From Candidatus Blautia faecigallinarum (lineage in GTDB: Bacteria; Bacillota; Clostridia; Lachnospirales; Lachnospiraceae), in assembly GCA_019116385.1 (NCBI GenBank), contig DXBU01000127.1, positions 1 to 44,922 on the forward strand: a stretch of 44,922 nucleotides of DNA, in the 5' to 3' direction. Made by a program: the position numbers and the translations under genes. The notes under the pieces were generated by a model. The model saw nothing but the letters and a program-made list of their open reading frames with translations. It had not been told where the DNA came from and made no database searches. This document shows, piece by piece, positions 8,201 to 14,989 of this stretch (positions within the stretch are counted from its first letter, which is position 1; every line of letters starts with the position of its first letter).

Positions 8201-8235
8201 TGTTAAAATCACAAGGGATGTGGTATAATATCCCT
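8201..8235 (+). promoter_or_regulatory. hpf promoter with extended -10 and flanking inverted repeat
   Basis: A perfect TATAAT (8224-8229) is preceded by TGG, giving an extended -10. The -35 region (TGTTAA, 8201-8206) is poor. AGGGAT (8214-8219) and ATCCCT (8230-8235) form an inverted repeat that brackets the -10 and could be an operator. Confidence 0.7.
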
Positions 8236-8260
8236 ATCAAACAGCAAAGGGGATGGATGT

Positions 8261-8788
8261 ATGAAATTTATCATTAGCGGAAAAAATCTGACGGTTACAG
8301 AAGGGCTTAAAACAGCCGTGGAAGACAAGCTTGGCAAGCTGGAACGTTATTTCACTCCTGACACCGAAGTTGTAGTAACTTTAAGTGTGGAAAAAGAAAG
8401 ACAGAAGATCGAGGTGACGATCCCTGTAAAAGGAAGCATCATCCGCTCAGAGCAGGTGAGCAACGATATGTATGTATCGATCGACCTGGTAGAAGAAGTC
8501 ATCGAGCGTCAGCTTCGTAAATACAAAAATAAAATCGTAGACAAGAAACAGTCAGCGGGAAATTTCCAGCAGGCATATCTGGACAAGGAATATGACGAGG
8601 ATGAAGAGGTGAAGATCATCCGTACCAAGAAGTTCGGCATCAAGCCCATGTATCCGGAGGATGCATGCGTGCAGATGGAGCTTCTGGGCCACAATTTCTT
8701 CGTGTTCTACAATGCAGAAACCGAGCAGGTAAACGTAGTTTATAAGCGGAAAGGAAACACCTACGGCCTGATCGAGCCGGAGTTTTAA
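8261..8788 (+). CDS. hpf: Ribosome hibernation promoting factor, long form
   Basis: Binds the 30S decoding region and dimerises 70S ribosomes into inactive 100S particles when growth slows. At 175 residues it is the long form (YvyD/HPF-long). The N-terminal S30AE domain covers about residues 1-100 (MKFIISGKNLTVTEGLK...). A charged linker is followed by the C-terminal dimerisation domain at about 115-175 (VKIIRTKKFGIKPMYPEDAC through ELLGHNFFVFYNAETEQVNV). The GGGGATGG site lies before the ATG. The gene is transcribed from its own promoter and ends in a strong terminator, so it is a single-gene unit, as expected for a stress-controlled function. Confidence 0.96.
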   Translation: MKFIISGKNLTVTEGLKTAVEDKLGKLERYFTPDTEVVVTLSVEKERQKIEVTIPVKGSIIRSEQVSNDMYVSIDLVEEVIERQLRKYKNKIVDKKQSAGNFQQAYLDKEYDEDEEVKIIRTKKFGIKPMYPEDACVQMELLGHNFFVFYNAETEQVNVVYKRKGNTYGLIEPEF

Positions 8789-8797
8789 CAGAAACCG

Positions 8798-8836
8798 GGC
8801 AGAAGGGAAGGTCACTTCTCTTCTGCCTGTTTTTTT
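8798..8836 (+). terminator. Intrinsic terminator of hpf
   Basis: A 13-bp stem (8798-8810 with 8815-8827, one wobble) has a GTCA loop and is followed by TGTTTTTTT. The hairpin rules out a histidine kinase start at 8835. Confidence 0.92.
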
Positions 8837-8882
8837 GCCTGCATTGCCGGGAAGAATAGAGAAGGATCGGAAAGAAGGTAAA

Positions 8883-10733
8883 ATGAAAGCGGCCATACAA
8901 AGAGTAACAGCAAAAATAACAGATTATGCCAAGAGACATATGTCCGTAGGTCTGATCAGCACCGGGGTCGTGCTGTTCTTTTGTGCTGCCTTTGTATTTC
9001 AGGGCTTTTTGCAGAATGAATATCTACAGTACCTTCTGACCGAGACCAGGAGGACGGAGCAGGCGGTGCTGAGCGCGTCTGTTTCAAATGTCAACAGTAT
9101 GATTCAGGACGCCATTGTATCCTGCGCAGATGTCGTGACGGATGCGGACCTTTATGAGAGTGTGGAAAATATAATTGAAAACAGGGATACTTACCAGAAT
9201 GCGTCTTATCTGTATACAAGACTGAATACTATCGCTCATTATAATAATATAGCAGCTGTAGCAGTGGTTACGGAGGACGGGCTTTTAAGAGAATGCGGCC
9301 GTTACTGGAATTACAGCGGCTACCGTGATCTGTGGCGAGACGAAAATCTGGATATCGCATCTGAGCTTTATGAAAAGGTTATGGACCGGGCGGAAAGAAA
9401 TACGGTGATCAGCTATGAGGTCAGCACGGAACCTCTTCTGCATGAGGACTTTCCGGATCTGATCTTTTTCCACCTGGCATATCCTCTTTTGGGAAATAAG
9501 GTGGACAAGACGGAAAGCTGTGCGGTGATGATTTTTACCATCAGCCTGGATTCTATTATAAAGTCCAGTGCCCTGACCAATGCCATCCAGGGAGAATACA
9601 TCACGGAGTACCTTGCAGACGGCAAAGGAACGGTGCTTTATCATAACGACAGTTCCGTGCTGGGGGAGAACGAGGAAGAACTGGATTCGGCGGACATTGA
9701 GCAGTTGGAAGCACCGCTGAATTATCTGGGATGGGATGTACATATCAATATCGACACCCGGGAAATGAAGGACAGAGTCCAGCTCATGTTTTCCAGAGGG
9801 ATGGGTGTGTATCTGCTGATCCTGCTGATCTGTATTGTGATCTGGCAGCTTCTGCTGTGGCGGATTCTCCGTCCGGTAGGTGTGATCGGCAAATTTATGG
9901 AGAAGATCCGGAAGGGAAACTTAAGCGAGAAGATCCGCATCGAAGGCTCCCATGAGCTGTGGCAGCTTGCGGAGCAGTACAACCATACGGTGGAGGCACT
10001 GGAGGAACAGCGGGAAGAGACGAAACGGGAATACGAAGAAAAGACAATGATGCTGAAGATGCGCAATGCCGCAGAAAAGGAGGCACTGGAAGCTCAGATC
10101 AACGCCCACTTTTTGTGCAATACCATAGGAGCCATCAATTACAGTGCGATGGAAAACGGGGACACAGAAGTCTCTGTACTCCTTAAAAACCTTTCCGGTA
10201 TCCTGTATTATGCATTTTCAAAAGAAACGAAGATGGTGACGCTGGGAGAGGAGATCGGCTGGGTGAAACAGTATCTGTATCTGCAGAAGTTCCGGCTGAT
10301 GGATGTTTTTGATTATGAGATCCGTTTTCCGGAGGAATACAGCGAGTGGCCCTGCTGCAAACTGTTCCTCCAGCCTTTTGTGGAAAATTCCATCCTCCAT
10401 GGCTTTGAAGGCTGGGAGAAAGGCGGAAGGATCCTGATCACAGGTGAAGAAAGAAAAGAGCGTCTGATGATCAAAGTATCTGACAACGGACGCGGAATGA
10501 ACGCGGAAAAAGCCGCTGAAATACGAAGGGTTTTATCCGGCCTGCAGTCTTTGGCCCATGATCAGTCGGGGATCGGGATCGCCAATGTGGCGGCAAGGCT
10601 TCGGATGTATTACGGGCCGGAAATGGAGATCCATCTGGACACGGCTTTGGGAGACGGGACATGCTTTACATTTTGGCTGCCGATCCCGGCGGATATGCTG
10701 GGAGAGGATGGAATGCCGGAGGAGGGTGAATAG
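8883..10733 (+). CDS. YesM-type sensor histidine kinase
   Basis: Membrane sensor of a YesM/YesN two-component system controlling carbohydrate uptake, here probably the cluster downstream. The protein has 616 residues. It shows a transmembrane helix at about 22-43, an extracellular sensing region of roughly 260 residues, a second transmembrane helix at about 308-330, a HAMP region, then the His_kinase/HATPase pair. The phosphorylation motif reads QINAHFLCNT with His409; most relatives have NPHFLYNT. ATP-binding motifs are QPFVENSILHGF, DNGRGM and SGIGIANVAARLRMYYG. An upstream ATG at 8835 lies in the hpf terminator, so MKAAIQRVT at 8883 with the AAGAAGG site is used. The regulator gene starts 3 nt after the stop. 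Confidence 0.93.
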   Translation: MKAAIQRVTAKITDYAKRHMSVGLISTGVVLFFCAAFVFQGFLQNEYLQYLLTETRRTEQAVLSASVSNVNSMIQDAIVSCADVVTDADLYESVENIIENRDTYQNASYLYTRLNTIAHYNNIAAVAVVTEDGLLRECGRYWNYSGYRDLWRDENLDIASELYEKVMDRAERNTVISYEVSTEPLLHEDFPDLIFFHLAYPLLGNKVDKTESCAVMIFTISLDSIIKSSALTNAIQGEYITEYLADGKGTVLYHNDSSVLGENEEELDSADIEQLEAPLNYLGWDVHINIDTREMKDRVQLMFSRGMGVYLLILLICIVIWQLLLWRILRPVGVIGKFMEKIRKGNLSEKIRIEGSHELWQLAEQYNHTVEALEEQREETKREYEEKTMMLKMRNAAEKEALEAQINAHFLCNTIGAINYSAMENGDTEVSVLLKNLSGILYYAFSKETKMVTLGEEIGWVKQYLYLQKFRLMDVFDYEIRFPEEYSEWPCCKLFLQPFVENSILHGFEGWEKGGRILITGEERKERLMIKVSDNGRGMNAEKAAEIRRVLSGLQSLAHDQSGIGIANVAARLRMYYGPEMEIHLDTALGDGTCFTFWLPIPADMLGEDGMPEEGE

Positions 10734-10736
10734 ATT

Positions 10737-11510
10737 TTGAGAGTGATCGTTGCAGAAAATGAGCAGAGAGCCAGGGAAGGCATCTGCAGGATGCTGAACA
10801 GCGTTCCGGAGGATGTGCAGGTGGTGGCACAGGCTTCCAACGGAGAGACGGCGCTGGAGCTGATCCGGCAGTTAAAGCCGGACGTGGTGTTTACGGATAT
10901 AAAAATGCCTTATATGGACGGGATCCAGTTGATCCGGAGCGCCAGGGAAAACGGACTGAAGACGGAATTTGTGGTGCTGAGCGCTTATGCGGATTTCCAG
11001 ACGGCAAAGCAGTGTATTTCTCTGGATGTGACGGAATATATGCTAAAGCCCCTTACGAAAGGAGATCTGGAAAAGGTCCTGTCCCGCCTGAGCGCCCGGG
11101 TGAAAGGGCAGAATGTGTATTTATCTCCAAAGGAAAAGGACGATGGGAGCCTGCGCAGCCAGTATCCGGACGCCCATCCCATGGTGCTGCGGGCTCTGGA
11201 TATGATCGAGAAAGGGTATCAAAATAAGATCACCCAGACGGATCTTGCGGAAAAGCTGGGGATCAGTTCTCAGTATTTCAGTTATATTTTTTCCAGACAT
11301 GTGGGAGAGGGCTTTGCCGCCTTTTTGAAGGAGTACAGGATCCGCCAGGCGATCCGGCTTTTCGAGGAAGGGGAAGTGGATAAAAACGAGATCGCCTATA
11401 AGGTGGGCTTTTCAGATGTGAAATATTTTTACCGGGTGTTCCGGGAGGTTACCGGAAAAAATGTTTCCGAATATCTGACGGAGAAAGCAGAATCGCAAAA
11501 CAGTATATAA
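10737..11510 (+). CDS. YesN-type response regulator with AraC DNA-binding domain
   Basis: Partner of the upstream kinase. The receiver domain has phospho-acceptor Asp54 in VVFTDIKMPYMDG, VVLSAYAD and the conserved Lys in EYMLKPL. The C-terminal AraC-type double helix-turn-helix begins at about residue 155 (KITQTDLAEKLGISSQYFSYIFSRHVGEGF) and ends in the KYFYRVFREVTG motif. The start is a TTG at 10737, 10 nt from GGAGGAGGG; a GTG at 10743 is an alternative. The acidic pocket normally formed by two Asp reads Glu7-Asn8 (VAENEQ). It probably activates the binding-protein promoter 200 bases downstream, where direct repeats of the AATCTTAAAA type occur. Confidence 0.93.
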   Translation: MRVIVAENEQRAREGICRMLNSVPEDVQVVAQASNGETALELIRQLKPDVVFTDIKMPYMDGIQLIRSARENGLKTEFVVLSAYADFQTAKQCISLDVTEYMLKPLTKGDLEKVLSRLSARVKGQNVYLSPKEKDDGSLRSQYPDAHPMVLRALDMIEKGYQNKITQTDLAEKLGISSQYFSYIFSRHVGEGFAAFLKEYRIRQAIRLFEEGEVDKNEIAYKVGFSDVKYFYRVFREVTGKNVSEYLTEKAESQNSI

Positions 11511-11520
11511 AAATCTTAAA

Positions 11521-11563
11521 ACATCCGGTTCGCAGAAAAAATCCTGCGGACCGGATGTTTTTT
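11521..11563 (+). terminator. Intrinsic terminator after the two-component system
   Basis: A 15-bp stem (11521-11535 with 11544-11558, one wobble) has an A-rich loop and is followed by six T. It separates regulator transcription from the transporter operon. Confidence 0.92.
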
Positions 11564-11712
11564 GATAAAGATAAAAATAATATGTGCAAAATATACAAAA
11601 ATATAATTGAAATTTTATATATATCATCCAATATAACGAATAAAATCTTAAAATTTTGAGACAATCTTAAAAAAGTCCACTAAAAATACACGATAAATAT
11701 TAAAAAATGTAG
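11564..11712 (+). promoter_or_regulatory. AT-rich upstream region with direct repeats, possible YesN binding sites
   Basis: This stretch is very AT-rich and has no plausible gene. AATCTTAAAA occurs at 11644-11653 and 11663-11672, start to start 19 nt, and a one-mismatch copy (AATATTAAAA) lies at 11696-11705, just before the -35. A further copy lies at 11512-11521 at the foot of the terminator. AraC-type regulators commonly bind direct repeats about two helical turns apart, so these are candidate sites for the adjacent YesN-type regulator. This is inference from spacing only. Confidence 0.45.
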
Positions 11713-11767
11713 TAGACTAAACCAAAAAATGTACTATAATAATAGTACAAGCTAAAAACACGTGTTT
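11713..11767 (+). promoter_or_regulatory. Promoter of the sugar transporter operon with two palindromes
   Basis: TAGACT (11713-11718), a 16-nt spacer and a perfect TATAAT (11735-11740) make a likely sigma-A promoter. The -10 lies inside an inverted repeat, GTACTAT-AATA-ATAGTAC (11731-11748). A perfect 12-nt palindrome AAACACGTGTTT follows at 11756-11767, in the early transcribed region. Either could bind a repressor. The leader to the ATG at 11855 is about 105 nt. Confidence 0.6.
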
Positions 11768-11854
11768 ATGATTTTTAACAACAGGGCCCGACTAGAACTG
11801 TAACCGGAAACTTGTTTTGGATTAGAAAATCCAGGGAAGGAAAAGGAGGATAAA

Positions 11855-13117
11855 ATGAAGAAAAATTTAATATTGGGAATGGCAGCAGCGGCAGCAACCC
11901 TTGCTGTATCTGCAGTGGCTGTAAGTGCAGAGCCCGTTGAAGTTGAACTGTGGCATTATTTTGACCAGTCTGCAGATTCAAAAGCAATTGTTGAATGGGT
12001 AGACGAATACAACAGTATGCAGGAAGACATCCATATCACAGCGACCTATGTTTCCCGTGACGAGCTGATGAATCAGTACACCGTAGGCGCTCTTTCCGGA
12101 GAACTTCCTGACATCGGTATGGTAGACTCCCCGGATATGGCTTCTTATATTTCCCTCGGCGTATTTGAGGATATCACAGCAGAACTGGAAGAGTGGGGCG
12201 AGCTGGATCAGTTCTATGCAGGCCCGTTAAGCTCCTGTATGGATTCCGAAGGAAACCTTTACGGACTTCCTCAGAACTCCAACTGCTTAGCTCTGGCTTG
12301 CAACATGGACGCTCTTGAGGCAGCCGGCTATGACCATATGCCCACCAGCCTGGCTGAACTTCAGGAAATGGCTGAAGCCTGCACAGATGCCGATTCCCAG
12401 ACTTACGGCTTCGCAATGAGCTGTATCTCCACAGAGGAAGGAACCTTCCAGATCCTTCCGTGGCTGCGCGGCACACAGAACGGCGCAGAGCGTGCAAATG
12501 TAAGCGACCTTACCGCTGAATCCGCAGTGACCGGTCTTACCGCTCTTGCAAACATGGTAAACAACGGCTCCATGAGCAAAGAATGTATCAACTGGAACCA
12601 GTCTGACGTATTTAATCAGTTTGCATCCGGAAAGGCTGCTATGGCTGAAATCGGTACCTGGCATCTGGCACAGACCGATACCATTGCCGGCTTTAACTAT
12701 GATTTCTGTCTCCTTCCAACTGGTGATGAGGGAACATCCAGCTCCACTATCGGCGGCGAGAACTTTGGTGTCTGCACAGGCGCAGAAAACAAAGAAGCAT
12801 GTGTAGAATTCCTCAAATGGATGTGCTCCAAGGAAAAATCCGGAGAATGGGGCGTTGTAGCAGGAAAGATCCCGACCCGTACCGATGCAACTGCAGAATA
12901 CGACTACGAGCAGGACGGCTTCGCAGTATTTACAGAAGAAATGAACTATGCAGACGCACGTGGACCGCATCCGGAATGGCCAAGCATTTCTGAAGCAATC
13001 TACAGCGCTGTTCAGTCTGTTGTTGTAGACGGAGCTGATCCGGCAGAGGCACTTGCCGGCGCGATGGAGACCATCACTCCGATCATTGAGGAGACTCCGC
13101 TTCCGGAAACAGAATAA
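11855..13117 (+). CDS. CUT1-family carbohydrate ABC transporter substrate-binding protein
   Basis: Extracellular oligosaccharide receptor of SBP family 1. The 420-residue protein starts with a signal peptide rich in Ala (MKKNLILGMAAAAATLAVSA...; cleavage expected after VSA near residue 26). No cysteine is present there, so there is no lipobox. The mature start VEVELWHYFDQSADSKAIVEW and the later FASGKAAMAEIGTW and EFLKWMCSKE segments fit the family. It is first in the transporter operon, has a strong AGGAGG, and is followed by a terminator before the permeases. The ligand is unknown; the downstream enzymes suggest a xylose- and arabinose-decorated plant oligosaccharide. Confidence 0.93.
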   Translation: MKKNLILGMAAAAATLAVSAVAVSAEPVEVELWHYFDQSADSKAIVEWVDEYNSMQEDIHITATYVSRDELMNQYTVGALSGELPDIGMVDSPDMASYISLGVFEDITAELEEWGELDQFYAGPLSSCMDSEGNLYGLPQNSNCLALACNMDALEAAGYDHMPTSLAELQEMAEACTDADSQTYGFAMSCISTEEGTFQILPWLRGTQNGAERANVSDLTAESAVTGLTALANMVNNGSMSKECINWNQSDVFNQFASGKAAMAEIGTWHLAQTDTIAGFNYDFCLLPTGDEGTSSSTIGGENFGVCTGAENKEACVEFLKWMCSKEKSGEWGVVAGKIPTRTDATAEYDYEQDGFAVFTEEMNYADARGPHPEWPSISEAIYSAVQSVVVDGADPAEALAGAMETITPIIEETPLPETE

Positions 13118-13166
13118 GGTCCGTGAATTCGCAGAATTAAGAAAAGCTATATAAAGCGATGAAGAG

Positions 13167-13214
13167 ATCCCACGGTTTTTCGGCTGCTTATCTGCCGGGA
13201 ACCGTGGGATTTTT
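13167..13214 (+). terminator. Intrinsic terminator/attenuator between binding protein and permeases
   Basis: A long stem (ATCCCACGGTT paired with AACCGTGGGAT, extended inward by T-G wobbles and CGGC/GCCG) is followed by TTTTT. It repeats the layout of the nucleoside importer, with the receptor upstream of the hairpin and the channel downstream. Confidence 0.88.
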
Positions 13215-13234
13215 AAAAGAAAGGAGACTCGTCC

Positions 13235-14122
13235 ATGAAATCGAAAAAAGCGCTTTCAGGAGGGACGAAGGACGGCTACATCTTTATCCTTCCGGCATTC
13301 TTTTATATGCTCCTTGTGCTGGGATATCCCCTGGTCTATAACCTGGTCCTCAGCTTTAAAAACGTAGATGTAAAAAATTTCACCAAAGGCGGTTCTGTAT
13401 TTGTCGGACTTGAGAACTATATTCACTTGTTTAATGACGATACGTTCCTCCTTGTTCTGCGGAACACCTTTATTTTTACCATAGCCTGTCTGGTATTCCA
13501 GTTTACCATCGGATTTGCCTTCGCTATGTTCTTTAATCAGAAATTTAAGGTTTCAGGCCCTATCCGAGGCATGATCCTGGTAAGCTACATGATGCCTATG
13601 TCTGTTACCGGTCTTCTTGGAAAGAATATCTTTGCCAACGACGGTCTGGTAAACGACCTGCTCTCCAAGATCGGGATCAATGGTCCCGAGTGGCTGGTTA
13701 CCGGGGCAACAGCTCTGATCGCGGTCATTATCATGAACTGCTGGGTAGGTATCCCCTTTAACATGCTGCTTCTGATGTCCGGACTTACCAGTGTTTCCCA
13801 GGATGTATATGAGAGTGCGTCCATCGACGGTGCAAATTGGGTAGAGAAGTTCGTATTTATCACCCTTCCTCTGATGAAGGGCTCCATCATGGCAGTATTG
13901 ATGCTGGGCTTCATCTACACCTTCCGTGCATTCGACCTTATGTACATCATGACGGCAGGCGGTCCGTTAAATGCCACGGATGTGCTGGGAACCTATTCCT
14001 ATGTGCGTTCCTTTACCCAGTTCGAATTCTCCGAAGGTTCCGCCATCGCCATGGTACTGTTTGCGTGTCTGTTCGTGATCGGACTGTTTTATTTAAGACT
14101 GCTGGCAAAGGAGGACGATTAA
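13235..14122 (+). CDS. Carbohydrate ABC transporter permease, MalF/UgpA type
   Basis: Membrane subunit of a CUT1 sugar importer. The 295-residue protein has about six transmembrane helices, the first being FILPAFFYMLLVLGYPLVYN. The cytoplasmic coupling motif is seen as YESASIDGANWVEKFVFITLPLM (the EAA loop). AAAGGAG lies about 10 nt before the ATG. The partner permease starts one base after its stop. No ATPase gene lies in the cluster, so the system probably uses a shared MsmK/UgpC-type ATPase encoded elsewhere, as is common in Firmicutes. Confidence 0.94.
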   Translation: MKSKKALSGGTKDGYIFILPAFFYMLLVLGYPLVYNLVLSFKNVDVKNFTKGGSVFVGLENYIHLFNDDTFLLVLRNTFIFTIACLVFQFTIGFAFAMFFNQKFKVSGPIRGMILVSYMMPMSVTGLLGKNIFANDGLVNDLLSKIGINGPEWLVTGATALIAVIIMNCWVGIPFNMLLLMSGLTSVSQDVYESASIDGANWVEKFVFITLPLMKGSIMAVLMLGFIYTFRAFDLMYIMTAGGPLNATDVLGTYSYVRSFTQFEFSEGSAIAMVLFACLFVIGLFYLRLLAKEDD

Positions 14123-14123
14123 T

Positions 14124-14960
14124 ATGTTTAAATCAAAAGAAGGAAGAAAAGAACTTATTAATTCCATTATTGCCATCCTGATCGCGATCCTGTTCCTGTT
14201 CCCGATCTACTGGCTGGTACAGATTTCCTTTAAGTCAGACTCCGAGACATTTGGCAAGATCCTTACTTATTTTCCTCATGAGTTCACCGTAGAGCCCTGG
14301 CTGGTAAACCTGACAGACCCCACCTTCCTTATGTCTTTGAGAAACAGTTTCATCAACGGTTTCCTGACTATGGGAATTGCGCTTCTTATGGGTGTTCCGG
14401 CTGCTTATGGAATGGGGCGTTTTAAGGTAAGGGGCAGCCATGTATTCCTGCTGACCTTCCTGGTGGCGCAGATGCTTCCGGCTTCCCTGACTTTGACGCC
14501 TATGTACCTGATCTTCAATAAGTTAAATATATTAGGAACACACTTTACAGCGCCTATTGCGATCGCAGCGGCATCTATCCCCTTTGCGGTGGTCACCCTG
14601 CGCCCTTACTTTAAGAGCGTGCCCAAGGCGCTGGATGAGGCGGCAAGACTGGACGGCTGCGGAGCCTTAAAGTCCTTCCTCTTCGTGATGATCCCGGCGG
14701 TTAAGACCGGTATCATCACCATCGTGGTTATTTCCTTCCTTAACGGCTGGAACGACCTGATCTATTCTATGACCTTCAATGTAAGCGCAGAGATGCGTCC
14801 TTTGACGGCAAATATTTACAAATTCCAGAATGCCTATGGTACAAAATGGAACTGTATCATGGCCTATGGTACGATCCTGGTAATACCCGTAGTCCTGCTG
14901 TTCATCTTCCTGCAGAAATACATCGTCGGCGGACTGGTGGCAGGTGCGGTTAAGGACTAA
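14124..14960 (+). CDS. Carbohydrate ABC transporter permease, MalG/UgpE type
   Basis: Second channel subunit, 278 residues, with about six transmembrane helices (first: SIIAILIAILFLFPIYWLVQ). The EAA coupling loop reads LDEAARLDGCGALKSFLFVMIP. It starts one base after the MalF-type permease (TAATATG), giving tight coupling, and ends 29 nt before the first GH31 gene, which has its own AAGGAGG. This order of permeases followed by glycosidases indicates one transcript for import and hydrolysis. Confidence 0.94.
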   Translation: MFKSKEGRKELINSIIAILIAILFLFPIYWLVQISFKSDSETFGKILTYFPHEFTVEPWLVNLTDPTFLMSLRNSFINGFLTMGIALLMGVPAAYGMGRFKVRGSHVFLLTFLVAQMLPASLTLTPMYLIFNKLNILGTHFTAPIAIAAASIPFAVVTLRPYFKSVPKALDEAARLDGCGALKSFLFVMIPAVKTGIITIVVISFLNGWNDLIYSMTFNVSAEMRPLTANIYKFQNAYGTKWNCIMAYGTILVIPVVLLFIFLQKYIVGGLVAGAVKD

Positions 14961-14989
14961 TACATAACATCATAAGGAGGAACTCAAGT

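Noticed and set aside
8835..8882. Longer start for the sensor kinase
   Set aside because: It begins inside the hpf terminator T run; the ATG at 8883 has the ribosome site and the membrane start.
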